Shown here piece after piece: positions 11,601-26,510 of a stretch of DNA of 64,000 nt. Within the stretch, counting starts at the first letter, position 1. Each line of letters starts with the position of its first letter. Source of the DNA: Colius striatus (taxonomy: Eukaryota > Chordata > Aves > Coliiformes > Coliidae). The DNA is taken from positions 67,151,867 through 67,215,866 of the forward strand of contig NC_084760.1 in NCBI RefSeq assembly GCF_028858725.1. The letters are read 5' to 3'. Made by a program: the position numbers and the translations under genes. The notes beneath the pieces were generated by a model. That model worked only from the letters and a program-made list of their open reading frames with translations, searched no databases and was not told the origin of the DNA.

Positions 11601-12848
11601 GCAGCACTGTGTAGCTCTGATTAAAATAGGTTGAGGAAAATAGTGCCTGCCACAAATATCAAAGCAGTAACATGAGTTCTGAGGTACTGGGATGTGAGAG
11701 GTGGATAGGAGGGCTTGGAGGCAGTTGCTGAAATGAATTCCCCTCACAAAGAGAGCCTGGTGACAGCAGATCCATGGGTAGGTCAGCACGTGTGCTTAGA
11801 AGGATGATGGCATCCATGATCAAACATTGGATCCAGGTGTGTTTTTTGGCATCTCCTTTCTCATTCTCTCCAAACCTCACTGTGAAGGGGAAGCAGAAGT
11901 GATTTCTTGAAGTTAAGCTATGAGTAGGTAGGCTTCAAGGAGAGAAGGTCTGACCTCTGCCCAAATAGCACTTCAATTCTGAAAGGAGAGATGCTGAGGC
12001 TCCTCTTGCTTTGCTTCCTCTGAGGGCAGAACAGAGCTAGTTGTGGAAGTGCAGAAAGAGTAAGAGAACAGATTACTGCTAGGATAGGGAAAGTGTAATT
12101 GAAATGGAGAAAGTAAGCAAGCAACTATTATTACTTTAGGGACAAGCTAGTAAGTAACTCAATGTAAACCCTGCATTTCTGGGTGCTCTTCCCTGAGTCT
12201 CAACTGGTGTGCTCTTCCTTCAAGAGTGGGGTGGCTCTGGGTGATGTTTTTCCTCGTTAGCTCTGTAATCTGGCCACGAAAAGTTCTGTAATAAGCACCG
12301 TTAATTCTGGTCTTTCTTTGTGGAGGGTCTTACAAGGTGAAAATATTATGGTATTGCTGCAGCTTGATGTTCCTGAATTGGGATAGCTGGCGTTCCCTTC
12401 CTAGGGTTCAATGCCTCCTAGATCTGTATAGTTCAGTGACCAGAGAATTTTACCTCAGATGTATGAGCATTTGTTACTGTTAGATATAGAGTTTTAAGGT
12501 GGCAGCAACAGCAGGGGAGTTTAAGCAAAAGTTAATTCTGAACTCCTCAAAGTCACAGCCAATCAGTGCTACTGTTTTCTTCATTTTCTTGCACCTTCCA
12601 AACTCTGTTTTCAAGCCTAGACCCAAGGACAAAATGTTAATGTTCCTTGCTTGAAAGAGCATAGCAGCTCCTCTTTGAGTTACATTTAGAGAATGTAACT
12701 AGCTTTTATGGCTTTGCACAGTATTTCTGGCTTTGAAGAAATGCTCCAGTAGAACAACATGCTGTCAGGAAAAAGGTGCATAGGCTATGACTAGCCATCA
12801 GGCTCTCCTTGTCATCTTGAGGATGTTTAAATGAGTATATAAAATAGG

Positions 12849-12869
12849 TTTTTTTTTTTTTTTTTTTTT
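12849..12869 (+). repeat. Poly-T tract
   Basis: An uninterrupted run of about twenty T, followed by AAAAA. No retrotransposed body is recognisable next to it. Confidence 0.85.
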
Positions 12870-14713
12870 AAAAATGAGTGTACTTTTCCAGAAATACCAA
12901 ATTATGGAAGACAGACATTTATTCTGTTGTGGCTGCCACATGAGAAATGAAAAAAGAAGAGTATGTTATCTGAGAGATGAAACGAGCCTCTGTGTTCTAG
13001 CTAAAAGTCAAAGAAGGAAGACACAGCTTTTAAATTCCAGATTGTGACCACACTCACAGTAAAGAAGGTTTTTCTTATGTTTAATCACAAATGTCTGTTT
13101 GCATGTCAGCTGATAAGGCTTCACTCTTGATTGGGATGTTTTTCAGTAGCATTATTGTATGAATGTTAAATAAGGAAAGTGAATTTGGTTCACTTAAGTT
13201 AGTCTCTAGTGAGTCATACGATACAATATCTATTGATATGGCATGGAATTGTTCATTTGACCTGTGTCCTAAGCAGGTTTAGCAGAGCTAAACAATAGAT
13301 AAATAATCAAAGGAGAAGAAAGCAATGAAAGTAAGCAGAGAGAGACTTTTTATTTGAATAGCTATAATCATAACTGGGCAAAGCCATGGGAAGTCTTTGC
13401 AGGATGAGATCCGATGCATGTACTCTTCCTGAGAGTGGGGACAGGCAGTTGGGAAGGCAACATTCCAGCAGCAGGGAGCCTGGAGGAAGAGCAAAAAGGA
13501 CTAGGTACATGCCACAATCTAACAGTGATGGTGATCTTGGCTCAAGTCCTGAATAGATCCTGAAGTCTTTAATCTCTATGAGATTGAGGTCAATGCTTCA
13601 AGATTTCAGAGGTGGGAGAAAAGCTATGAAAGCTATTTAGTCACTTTTACAAAAGATTCTGCTTCGGATATATCTGTGCCACATTCTCTGACTGTAAGTG
13701 GATAAAGTGCCGTTTATAAAGTGATTTATTTTTGCTTATGTCATCAGATAATTTTTTACTTGCATAACCATGGAAAATACTGGAAAAAAATGCTTCTAGG
13801 AAGATATGATAAATACATCACAAAGATGCACACTACTACTTTGCAGAGCCTCTATAGGATGACATAAAGGTTTGAAGTTCTGCTAAACAGGTGAATTATG
13901 TAAAGGCTTAATATATATCAAATATCTGACAAAATCTAAATGTGCTTTTCAGGTAGTTTCACTGGGTTTAGAGCACATTTTCTGGCTTCCGTCATCACTG
14001 AAGTAAAGCAAGCGCATGACACAACAGCCTTACTGATTCTGACATTTAGTGCAATTTAGTTATCTGTCTTCCCTTCCTTATTTTGCCTATACATATGCTG
14101 TTATACCTGCACTTGGGGACTAACCTAGCATTGTTACACATCACAGAAAAAACAATGTTCTTCTTTGCTTTCATACAGAGAACCAATTTTGGTCAGTACT
14201 TGAGACACTAAAGTCTATAAACACCACAGATTAAGGTCTTTTCTGTAGATTCCATCTAGCTAGCCTTTTACAGAGAAAAAGCAGAACAACACTCCCAGAT
14301 TTGTTACTGCATAAATCTTTTCCCCTTGCAGCTATTGATGAGGTCATTTAAAATAAATAAATTTGTTCTTACAGCTACTCATGTCCTTTTGTCAACATCA
14401 CAGGAATGGTCCAGCAAACAATTTCCTTGCCTGCATACCTTTAACTCAACCTGGAGAGGAAGTTAGCCTCTGTGATGAGTCCTACGAGGATACTAATAGT
14501 GGAGTTGACCTGCAAATTTTGTATAGACTGCTAGGTCACAGGAAGCTGTCCTGGATGCCATAAACTTAAAATAAGTTGGAAATTTCTTTTAGATGTGCTT
14601 GTTCATGTAGGTGTTTTGTGCTCAAGCTTCCAAAATTTTGGAGTAGATGGGATTAGCAGTTTGGAAATACAAGGTCCTACCCAAAGGGAGGGCAATTGTG
14701 GATACAGCTACAC

Positions 14714-14757
14714 AGGTCACTGGAATATAATCACCTAGAGGTCACTGGAATATAATC
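14714..14757 (+). repeat. Short tandem duplication, period 25
   Basis: The 19-base string AGGTCACTGGAATATAATC occurs at 14714-14732 and again, unchanged, at 14739-14757, separated by ACCTAG. The identity suggests a recent local duplication. Confidence 0.85.
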
Positions 14758-17700
14758 CCTAAAATGCCTCATCCTTCTGAATACTGCCAAAAATAGGGCA
14801 TGTTATTAGAAAACAGATCAGGTGGACTCAAAAGGAATGCACGGCTAAGGCAAATGCATGAGAATACAAGCATTTGACATCTTGCTTCCTTGTGGCATGG
14901 CATCCTTTCTACGAGCTTATCCAAGCTCCCACTTCATATTCCTTAAAGAACGCGATGCTAATCACTCACTGTCTCTACCTGAAAATGAATGGGCACATAA
15001 CTGAGTGGATCTCCTTAAAATGAAGCCAGAGCTCCTTGATTGCAGGACTACAGGGAATTAAGCTTGGAAGGCTCCTTAGCTTATTTTGTCTCTGTATAAA
15101 TGACTCCTGGATTTTCTCCTCATTTTCTGTGGGGACAACTGGTGCTAATGGCACATGACAGAACATACTTTCAGTTCTGCTTTCTCAAACAGCATAAGGG
15201 ATCCACCTGACCTGTATTGACAAACTATGTTTGCCATTAAGAAGGACACAGAACAAAACCAAGCCACTTCTATTCAGCAAGCAACACCAATATGTAGCTT
15301 TGCAGTTGAAAAATGGGCAAACTGAAGTATAGTCGATGAGGCACACTCTAAGGGTGCAAAAATCATGTCAGAGAAAGATACACAGGAGACAGAAGCAAAG
15401 AGTATTGTGTCTGTCAGGATGAAGGGAATTAACTGTGTTAAACGGGATGATTACTGGACTGAGATAAAAGATAAAGTGAGCCCATCATTGGAAGCTTTAT
15501 TTCTAGTGAAGAAAAAGCAGAAAAAAGAACTTAAAGCAGCTGCTGTTGTAACTGACTCATTTCTGATTGCATATGGCAGAGAGGTGGGTGTGTATGAAAG
15601 ATGAAGTTGGAGCATAAAATGAGAATATCTTTAAGTTACTTAAAAAATTCAATATTGTGGAAAGTCTATGCAGTGTGTATAGTCATTTCTGTGGTTTTGA
15701 TTTGTTGTTTCTTTCTTTTTTTTTTTTTGAAAAGTAGATGTTGAACTTCCTGATGTGCCACCTGGGGTCAGCGGGTCGCTGTGGGCTATTCACATGGATG
15801 CCACAGTGCTGGATGCACCCTGCTGAAACAGGGCTTGGGCAGTGGGAATCTTATCAGTTCATGCCCAGAAAAATTATTTTGAAATGGTTCTGTGTATTGA
15901 AACTCAAAAATATATTCTCTTATACATAGTGCTTATAGCATTTGGGATGAGGATCTAGTTTTACTTACTCTGCCCAATACAGGAAAAATAGTTCAACTGG
16001 ACTGCGAGGCCAAGAGATGGCCAGCTTTGCCCAGAGGGCAGAGTCATGACTGGTAAGCCTTCACTTGCTGCAAGAGCCTAGCTTTGGTTTGGGGCCAAGG
16101 ATTCCCAAAATCATACTGAAAAATGTAAGATGCTTTCACATACGTCATGCTGGATATGTTGCATTGTGGATATAAATGCATCTGTGGGTATAACTTCTCA
16201 CTTAGCCTTTTAAATGGCTTCTAGGTTGCTGGACTGTATTCCTGAACAGGATCACTGAATAAAAAGAGCTCCTTAAACTGAAGACTTTTCCTCATTTCTT
16301 GGCCGTCATAGTTATTCCTTACTTATAAGCTTGTCCTGTTATATAGTTTTTGGTTTGAGATGAAGTAAAATATGCTTGAAGGTTTATATTTGTGAGATCC
16401 GCATTAATTCCCTCATGTCATTGGCTTTAAGATTAGAAGAAATTAAGCACTTGAAGTGGCTTTGAGTGATCTGTAGCTATTTTCATTACAGTTACGTTCA
16501 TTTCAACATCTGTAGCTAATGCTGCAAACAGTACTTTCTTTTAAGGGTAAGCAAAGGAGGTGACTTTAAGCATATCACAAATCTCCCCCACTGGGAAAAG
16601 AGTGATGAGTTTTGGAGTAAATGACATTCTGCTCTTTCCACTTTGACAGGGTTATGCTTGATAAATAAGGAATGACCCTCTCCAAGTCCTTTCTTCATCT
16701 GCTTCTGTACTACTGGTAATGACTTGCACTTAAACCAACATCAGAGGTGGTCTAAAACAGCTAGTCAAACCTCTATGGCAGCCCCCTGTCACTGTGCCCC
16801 CTTGCAGTCTGAGGGCTCCCTGCAGACTGAGTGCCATGGGGACTCTCCATGGGGGACTGTCAGAGCAGGGCTTGGCTGCCAGGGCCTGTCCTGCTGCCCA
16901 GCCAGGACAATTACAACCAAGGATATCGGGCACCTCCCAGGGGACAGGCTGAGGCCCAGGGCAGGGCAGGGCAGGACTCTAGTGAGCTGGGCCTGGGCTT
17001 GCTGGGGCAGGAGTTGAGGGCCCTTGCGGCTGATATGAAGCCACGCACCAAGGGCATAAGGCAGGGACAGCGAGGCATGGTGTTGCCTCTGAGGCACTGG
17101 CAGTAGCTCCTTGAAACAAACTTTTTGGCAAGTACTGTGAATGTCTATAACGTCTACCACAAAAAAAAAAGTGTCAAGAAGGAATCCGACAGTGCTTGAG
17201 TGGGCTACTCAAGCCCACTTCCCAATGGCTCTGTGTTCTTCTTACCCTCTCCCTGGGGCTGTTCGTAGCCAGCCCTCCACTCAACCTTGCAGAGCCTGGC
17301 TGCTGGCACAGAGCAGCTGGGAAATTGTGCTGTCTTTCTTTTTTTATAGGTGCCCTGCAAGTTCCTTTTGGTTCAAATTATCTTTGGTGTTTATTTCTCA
17401 GGGATGAAACGAGGTACCAACTTATGATGGTTTTGGTGCCTTGGGTGGCTGCGCATAGTCAAAAGCTATCTGGGCTTTGCAGAGGCCTGCTATGGTCCCT
17501 ACATTCTCCATCAGACTTCTCTCCTTGTTTTTTATACTGAATCGGGCAAATTCTCGAGGCAGGAACCATATCTGCATTACTAGCTGAGTTTCATATTGTG
17601 CTTTGTGTTACACTTCATCTGTTGCAGCAAAGATTAAAATATATAAAGAAGAGAAGCAGGCAAATACTGAAAGATCTGACTGAGTCTAATCCCTGTCAGA

Positions 17701-20700
17701 CATTCTCACTAGATTCTCATTACTGCAAACATCTTTCTGTCTCCATTTTAATTCTATAAGGTCTGTCCCAGTATCTCAAAAAATGTATTGCATAAGGATC
17801 TGGCAAAAGCCTAAATGTTCTGATGGAAGAATTTTTAATTTTTTTAAAATTGAATGAGAATTTGAAACCACCTTCCCAAATGGAGGTGGGCTTACTGAAT
17901 TTGTTTATTAAACTGAGTTTCTTTATTAAACTCTTAGATAGCTTAAGGTTGGGAGTGACTCCATGTACACTGGAGGACCGGCTGAGAATCCACAAGGTTC
18001 TTGATAGCCATAAATAGCTCAGGGGGTAAAAAGGCATGGTGAGAGAGAGAAATGCTTAGTGTGAAGGCAACAGTGACTAACAGCAGACATCGAAAATGGA
18101 GAGGAAAGGGAAGAACTGTTTAGGTGCAAAAGGAACTGGAAGTTGAAGCTGAATACCAGACAAATGTGACTCAGTGTCACATTTTTATGAAAAGACAAAT
18201 GTCCCCCAAATATTTAAACAGACTGTACAAGTTTTGTGATGAGACTGGCTTGCAACTTAGGAGAGAGAATCTGAGTCACCAACCCAGGTGAGAAGCAAAT
18301 AGTCAAATATGAAGTGAAAGGACTGAGAAGGAGGAAATCTACTAGCTGCAGCATGTTTCAGTATTCTGTTTTTAAGCCAGGTGGCCACATGGATAAGTAC
18401 TATTATAGAAAAAGGCAATTACCTGCCTTACCTGCTCTGAAAACTGAATATAAGGAATAACAGGTATAAATTGAATTGGTGGATAATTAAATCAGACATG
18501 ATTGAAACTCTCAAACCCTGCAGTGCTGCAGAAGACATGAAGTGTGTCACTAGAAACCTAAGAACAAGATGGCACCAACCTGTTGTAATAAATTGACACC
18601 CAGTATGTGTGCTGAAGGGGGATAGAGGCCCAGACTAAAGGGCTTCTAAGGTCCTTTCCAGGACTCTTCTCCTCTGTTTTAGAGTGGTTAAGATAAATGC
18701 AAATACTAGGAAAGCTACTTACAACGTGTATGTTAAAGAGCTATGCAAAAGGCTTGCTGCTTGCATCTCCTGCATCAACTTTGGGAGCAGGGAGAAAGCT
18801 GTATAGCTTGTGGGAAGGCGCTCTGCTTGCAGAAGGCCTTCTGATCTGTTGAGGTGAAACTTCTTCCTTCCCCTTGCCCAAGTTAAGTGGACCAGGCAAA
18901 TTTGACAGCTTCTTAGGGTACTGTTCTCATCCATACTTCTATGTCAATGAGTTGGATGTCCATGAATCTTGTATCTCTACTCAAATGACTAATTCTGAGC
19001 ATCCTTTTTTTGTGTTAAAAGCACTCATCTTTTGTTGAGGATGCCTGACATAACACTACCCAAATACTTGTGAGATTAGCAATGCTACACTTAAGAGGCA
19101 CTTAGTAACTGCATCATCCAGTGGTACCTAGGTTTATACCTCCTTTGTCCATAATGCTTTTCAAGGTGTGAAGAGCCTCTTTGTAGCTCAGTCCTCTGTG
19201 GATCCTGAGGATGGATATGTGGAGGGAGATCTGGAATAATTAATACTCATTTTTATTGCTGCCAACCAAATACCTAGCCAGAAACAGAATAGATGCATTC
19301 AGCTATCCTGTAACTGTTATCTTGAAGTTTACCTACTGAAAATAATTTGGAGGAGACCTGTTTGATACAAACGTTCTGCACTTGTCCTGATGTCCTTTAT
19401 TAGTCTTTCCTTCAACATCTATTCAATCTTTGAGATCAGAGTAACAAATTTAAACTTGCCAAGTCTCTTATTTCTCTTTGGAAGTCTTTATTTTCTCAGT
19501 TCAACATGTTACCTTAAACTTGGATTAATTGAGGTTCTTGTGGGGCTGATAGTGTTTGAAGATTAGAAAGAAAAATAAACTGCACAATTTGGGTTTTTTA
19601 AAATTGATTTTTATTTTCTTTAATGTCTTTGCTACAGGTATTGCAGCTTCTGGTATCCTGTTCTCAGACTCATGAAACTCATTCTCATGAAACTTTTTCT
19701 CTTGTAAACCTCTATTTGTTGTCTTGAAAGTGAGGGCAACATCCTTGCCCTGACAGCTGAAGTATTCCTAAGTGACAAGTCTGTGTCCTGAAAATTAGAC
19801 TTGCTCCTTCACCTCCATCCCCATTTTATTTCCTTAAAGAGCATTTTAGAACTTCCGAAAGGTACAGCTGTTTCTGGTTAAAAGGAGTGGGAATTTAGCT
19901 GCAAGTGCCTAATCCTACAATCCCACTCGGCTGGGGTAAAAGCCAACCACTTTGAGCTCTGTTAAGTGCCAATTACAGTGCAAGCACCTACTTGCTTTTT
20001 GGGACAGAGAGTGGGTGTGTAATATTCAGCTATGGATATTTTTGAATGAGTGCTGTCAAAGTGGGTACTGAATATGAAATTGTTCTAGGAATATGAAATG
20101 GACTTGACACTGTTAAGGCTATTGATGAGATTGTACCAGTTTTTAGCTCTTTTCTTTTTGGCTGTTGGCTATCACTCCCCGAATCAATGAAAAGAAACTA
20201 AGTGAGCATTAGTTTCTTTCTAAAAGCATTCATTTGTATTGTATGCTGAAGCAGAAACATTTGATAGCATTTTGTGAGCAGATATTGCGGTTGAGTGAGT
20301 GAAATGCTAAAATACGAACTGTGCTTTTTCTTCAGGTCTTTTGCTGAAAGGCTGACTCAAAAGGGGTCTGGGTATTGACCTGGAGCAGCTTGACATCAAG
20401 TAGTGCACTGCCAATTGTTCTAATGCCAGCCTGCTTCCTAAGATAAAAGGGAGATGGGATCCTTTCTTTTCAAGCTGAAATGGGCAGCTAAAGGTAGAAT
20501 GCTTCAGTACGATACTTTAATCAGAAAAGGAACAAGAAACAAGTATAACAAAAGCTGTTCAAAACTTTACTTTGAAGCTTTCCATTTCTAGTGAATCCTT
20601 CTAATCTGTACTATAACCTTTTCCTAACCTGCTCATCTCTCCTACAGCATTTAGTTTCTCTAATTGTATTTTGCTTCTTAGAATTCTTTGCTGTCATAAA

Positions 20701-22886
20701 GAATGAACATTTCTCTTAATATAGATCCTACTGGTATTTCACATTTTAACATTATGCTCTTAGTCGTATGAACCTTCCTTTTTTATTCTTCTGGGCTCAG
20801 CTGGGCACCATGTCTCCACTGTTCCTGTTAAAATTGCAGGTAGTCTGGCACAGGGGTTCATTGTTCAAATTTTACTGCTTAGTAAGCCAGGCATTTTGCA
20901 ATTTTGCTCCGCCCCGTGTGCCCAGGTCTATTTCTGTGGGAGGAGAAGGTAAAGGTCTTCCAGGTATACTGTTCTTTGCCTTATGCAAAAATAGCTGATG
21001 GGGGTGACAGCCTTTTGAATTGCCCTTGCTGAAAGATGGCTTGCTTGAGTTCATTCCTTATTAGACAGCACATTTGTAGTGAGGAGAACCTCTAGGCTTT
21101 AACAGCATCTCCTGCAATGGAAAAGTCAGTTGATGTTGAGAGGTAAGGCCATGTGAAACCAAACTCTACCTGTTCTTGCATTCATAGTGTCACATACTGA
21201 TGACAGCTGGTATTTCTAACATACGAAAGTAATGGGCCAGATGCCCCTGACCACGCTGCACACCCACGCCTGCTACAGCTGATGTTCCAGATCTGCTTGT
21301 GTGGGAGATGCAGTATGGGAACAACTGTCACACCCACCACAGCATCAAACTTAGCATTAAAAAGCTGGAAGGAATGAAGTATGCAGCTCAATAAAATGTG
21401 AGTTTTAAATCCAATAGGAATGGTGCTTGTCTATGAGTTTGATCATTCCATTGATTAATCAACCCCCTGGATGAAGGTTGTGCTTTGTGGATGTCAGCTG
21501 CCCCTGTATAGAGTTTTGAGTGAGTGTTTTATTGGGACTGAGATGTGAATGCATCTGTGCTCCTGCTGTCTAGTAGAGGAGACTAATGGAAGCTTAGAGG
21601 CTAATGCACCCATGGACCTGATTCTTTGTGGGAAACAGTTAAGAAGTATTCTCCCTCTTTTCACCTTATTGATGGTGATGTCTGGTCTTTCCCTTGCTTG
21701 CCCAGTGTACCCTGGAGCCCTCTTAGCCCTCTGACCTTAATTATAGAAGCAGGAGGATGTGGCCAAAGTGAAGTGATAATTTCTGTAAAGAAAACAATTT
21801 TATGTTTGTTTAAGCAGTTTTGGTGTGGCTGTTGCTTTTCTTTTCCTCTTTGAGACTAGCTGAACTTGCTGTACTGGGGGACCTTGAGTGTTTCCTAGAG
21901 AGTGGAGATACACAGATATGTTTTAAGTTTTGCTTTCTGTGACTACAGCTGTAGTTGCATTGTCTGTAATTTAGGAGGAGGAGAAAGTAAGCAGGCTTTT
22001 AAACTCAAGTGAAAAAAAGAGTTGTTTTTTTTTCCTAAGCAGTGTCTCTAAGTGCCTCTTTTGCTGTGTCCTCAAGAACTCAGTACTATGCTTTTTTGCT
22101 ACTCATTCTTTTGTTTTACAGATGGAATCACTTGATGTTGCAATACTTATACCAGTGAGTCCCTTGTTTGGAGCAACACTGGGTAATCTCACTTGGAAAA
22201 CATACGCTTCAGTGTGGTGTTGCACTGGTGGCTATGAATAATTTGATCACTGTAGTTTAAGTATCTGCCTCAAATGTTTTCTGCTGGACTGGAGCCCTAA
22301 AAGACCCTAGAAGAGATTACTGTTGTCAGTTAACTCCCAAATTCCCTTACAAATTTCTTAAGAGATCTCCTTTGACATTTAGTGAAATCACAACCTGTTT
22401 ACTTTGACTGTTTGAGGAAGTTAAATATCTGACATTGTTACACGTCTAAAATTCAATAGCAAGTTGTGTGGCTGGATTGCTCCAAAATCACAATATTTAA
22501 TTGGGTTTTAATAAACATTTTCTATCCTTAGAATGGTTATAAGTTGGGTATCAGATCTGAGTATGTGGTAGAAACTAACACTAAGATCCATGATCAAAAG
22601 GAAAAAAAAAACATTCCCTGAAGAACATGTGAAGTGCAGTTTGCATGCCAAGGTAAGGCCCAGAAGGGAGGGCAACAGAGCATTTTTATATTAAGATGAC
22701 ATTTCCCTCCTTTCCTACCACTATGCATATTGCAACCTCAGCCTTGGTTATGGGATTAGTAATTTGCATGTCTGACTGCACAGTGAGTATGTGCTCTGGA
22801 AATATATTTCCACTAGAGAAAAACTCAAGGCTGTTAAACATCCTTTTGATTTGTGAGTGACGCAAATTAAAACTCAAAGGTGAGCG

Positions 22887-22907
22887 TCAAGGGATGTCAT
22901 CCCTTGA
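22887..22907. repeat. Small perfect inverted repeat
   Basis: TCAAGGGATG and its reverse complement CATCCCTTGA are separated by one T. It lies in intron 1 with no evident partner. Confidence 0.8.
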
Positions 22908-25900
22908 ATCCAGAGAAGCCTGAGTACCTGCTTAAATAAATGCAGCTGTGATACTACTTTAATAACACAGTATTAGTAACATGCTAAAAGCAGAGTGACA
23001 TCAAAACTGTACAATGCAAAAGTGCCTCTGACTGTAACACCACTTCCCTCTTCTTACAAGAACAGTTTTCTAGTGAGACAAAGGCAAATAGCTCCTTTTC
23101 AAAGCAAACTGGTTTTACTGGTATAAAACCTACAGGTGGATACTTATTTTGTATTTAAGAATAAAAGGAAAATTTTTTTTCTTCTAGCACTCCAATGGAT
23201 TTCCTTGTGCACTTCCTGACACCCTGTGCTGGGACCTAGGAAAGCATGTGAATATGAAGTTCATATGTTGTCAAGCAGACAGCAGTCATTCGTGTCCAGC
23301 TCTGCCAGACTGTTTTCACTCCAGATCCAGAAAGAGAATTTCTGTCAAGTGCCTTGGTGCTCTCTGCCAGAAGTACTACCAGACCCAAATGAAATACTTA
23401 GCTGTGATGGAAAGCAATATGTTCACCTGCTTTCTCTATCTCCTCTCTCCTCCTCAAATAAATAGCAATCCAGCTTGCCTAGCAGGCTTGAGGTTTTAAT
23501 CATACAAGGTTATAAAAACTTCAGACCTAGCTTTGCTAATAATCTAAAGGAGGTTTTTTTTTTTTTTTCCCTACTAAAACATCAATGGACTTAGTAGAAT
23601 CTAGCCCTAGGGAGGAATGTAATCAATTCTTGATGTGGAAGAGAAAATGCTACCTATTCAGGGCCATTCACAGGTAGTGAGGAGGAAAGGAGCTGCCTCA
23701 GAGATGATGGAAGAAGCTGATGAGGTTGAATGAGATACAGCAGGTCTCTTTTTTTTAATGAAGCAGTCAACATGAATAAAGAATGAATACAGAGAAATGT
23801 TGCTTAAATGAGAGGTATTTGTGAACACAGCAACAAGCAGCTGAGGAAGTGGAAGGGCAATGCAAAGAAGCAAATCTGTCTATAATATAAAACCAGCTTG
23901 AGCAGTTAAGTCTGGAAAGCTTAGGAAGCTTTGCTATTCCTGCACACAGAGCCAAGAGAGCAGGGAGAGATATGGCAATCAAATCTTGATGTTCTCCAGT
24001 ACTCCTTTTCCTGGGGGATTCCATATTCAAAGAGAGCTTAAAAACTGAAGCAGAAAATGAACAAAGGCATGGAAACAAATGCACCCTCTTGATGCCAGAG
24101 CTGCAATGCTGTTATCCTGACTGGACAAACAGCATAGACTCATCTGTCTTGGAGAGCACGTTGATGCCAGGGTTCTGATAAATGAACACCAACTGAAGCA
24201 ATGTTTCAGTGGGGGCATGAAGGAAGGTCTTGGCTTTCAAGAAAACATAGCAATAGAGAAGCAGAGATGCTTGGATGTCAGTGTCAATAAAAAGAAGAAG
24301 AGTTTTGCCATGCGAGAGCAATGACTTGCCTAAATAACCCTCAATTACTTGTTATTTAAGTGGAGACTGTGCGGCATCTAGAAAATTGAGTTTTCCTTGT
24401 AGAAAATGTTGTGGTGTTAGATAAACACGGATGTGCTCAAAACAGATGTTTGGCAGTTCCTTGCCAGCAGGGATTGGCCAAGGCAAGAAGGGGACTTGCA
24501 GCAGCAGCTCTATGTGAGTTGTGTCATAGCTGCTGTGAAATTAAATTGATTTTGTTGGGCTGGCTTGCTGAGCTGTACAGAAGCATATCTCTGGTTGCTT
24601 GGAAAAACAGGTACATCACCGTTTAGGCTTTTTAAGCCCACAGAATTTGAATCCCCACCTGAAGACTGAGTACTTCTTCCATAATGTTGAGAATGACTGA
24701 AAAAGGGGCAGGTGCAGCATGCTCAAGCTTGTGTATTGTAAGAAAAGAGGCAGGGAACAAAATTTTCAACACTTTGCTGTGACATTACACTGTCTTCAAA
24801 ATGAAAGAGAAGAGTCTTCAGTGGCTGACCTCCTTCACCAGTAGTCATGGCATTTGATCTGTGCTTACCTGCTAATGAGGTATTCTTTGCCAGAAAGGTT
24901 TAATAGAAAAATAATGTAGGAAGATATGACTGTTTCCATCATTACTGTGTTAACTCACATGGGCCAGTGCTTGGGAGCAAGGGAGAGAAGTGGAACAGGA
25001 ACCAGAGGGAGTTGGGACATCTAGTTTTTCTTTGTGAGGAGCCACAGGCTGGATGGGGCACAGGTGCAGGTCTTTATTCTGTGACTTACAAAGGAATAGC
25101 ATATTGTTAGACACACTCCTAAGAGATGCTAGCACCACTGACCACTTGCATCTGACTGCTAGTCCTTGTCTCAAAGCATATATCCCTAGAAACAGCAGTT
25201 TGAATTAAGAATTCATACTAACATAAGCCTCATCTCATTGCTTAAGTGAAAATGCCAAGAGAACAGGAAACTTTGAGCTATGGCAGTGCCTCAAAAGTGC
25301 AGGAGGGAGAGGTGGAGAAAGCAGCAAGGAAGTGAAGCCTGTGAAAGATCAGGGTCAGATAATAGCAAGCAGACAGGAAAGGTGGGGAGCAAAGGAAAAC
25401 AGGGCCTAGATCCCAGTGCCAGTCTGAGAGATGGGTAAGTCAGAAGCACAGATGATGTGATTAGGCTAAGATAGCAGAGCATATTAGTCACAGAGTAGAA
25501 CATCCAGAGAAGCTGACTCTCAGTTCCTGAGCTTGGGAAGTATTTGCTCTGGCTTGATGGGCAGTCAATATGGAAGGGAAGCCTTCACAGCCCTCTTTTA
25601 AATGGGAACTTTTCCAGTTACTTGTGACAGAGTAAATACATACCTTCATCATAGCATAAAATCATATGCCAGCCTGATAAGAAAACAGCAGCTTACATCC
25701 TTCTCCTTTAAGAAAATCAATCTCTAAGTAGATAAGAGCATGCAGGACAGGACATGAGGCGAGAGTTTACAGAGTAAAAAACATCCTTTGAAACTTCCTT
25801 ATTACCAGGTTAGTAAAACACTACCTTAAGCATGCCATTGACTCTGCTTGTAGCCTCTAATCAGTTATAGACTTTTGTTCCAGACAGATTTTTCTGAATC

Positions 25901-26332
25901 ATGGAGGATTTAGTTCTGGTATAGTAATCCAAAGATCAGTTTCCGGACCCTACTGTGAAGACTGCATGCTTCTTCTATAAGAAGAATATAGCTTGGAAAT
26001 GGGAAGCTCCAGTCACTGAGGTCTCAAGCTATAAATGTCCTAATCTGTGGTTGCAGAATGGGAAGCTGTTATCTCTGTTGTGATAATGCCCAGAAGCCTC
26101 TGTAGGAATCCTTAATGTGAAGTGCTTGGCACTTCACAAACAGAAGGATGTGCTTTGCTGTGGTTATTCCTGTGTACTAATTTAAATTTACCTTGAAGGT
26201 ATAGTCTGTATATAACTCTACCTGCAGATTCAAGGAACTGATGTTTGAGCCTGGTTTTTATATAGCAGAAAGATTTATTGGCTTTGTCTTCTACTCCACT
26301 GCTTAATATGACCCAGATTTAGTCACCATTCC

Positions 26333-26351
26333 ATTTATTTATTTATTTATG
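26333..26351 (+). repeat. (TTTA)n microsatellite
   Basis: About four to five copies of TTTA in CATTTATTTATTTATTTATG, in intron 1. Confidence 0.8.
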
Positions 26352-26510
26352 TTCACATACTGTGCATTTATTTGAAAATCTCTGCTGTGTGAAATCTACA
26401 GTGCTGCTAGGTCCAAAACGAGAAATAAAAGTTACTTCCTCTTTTTATAAGCTGAGGCATGTTCTTACAGGGATTAAATCCTACAAGGTCTTTCAGCTTT
26501 TATTGGTTTA

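Noticed and set aside
12849..12869. Poly-T run as the tail of a processed pseudogene on the minus strand
   Set aside because: No coding-like or repeat-like body lies next to it and no target duplication is visible.
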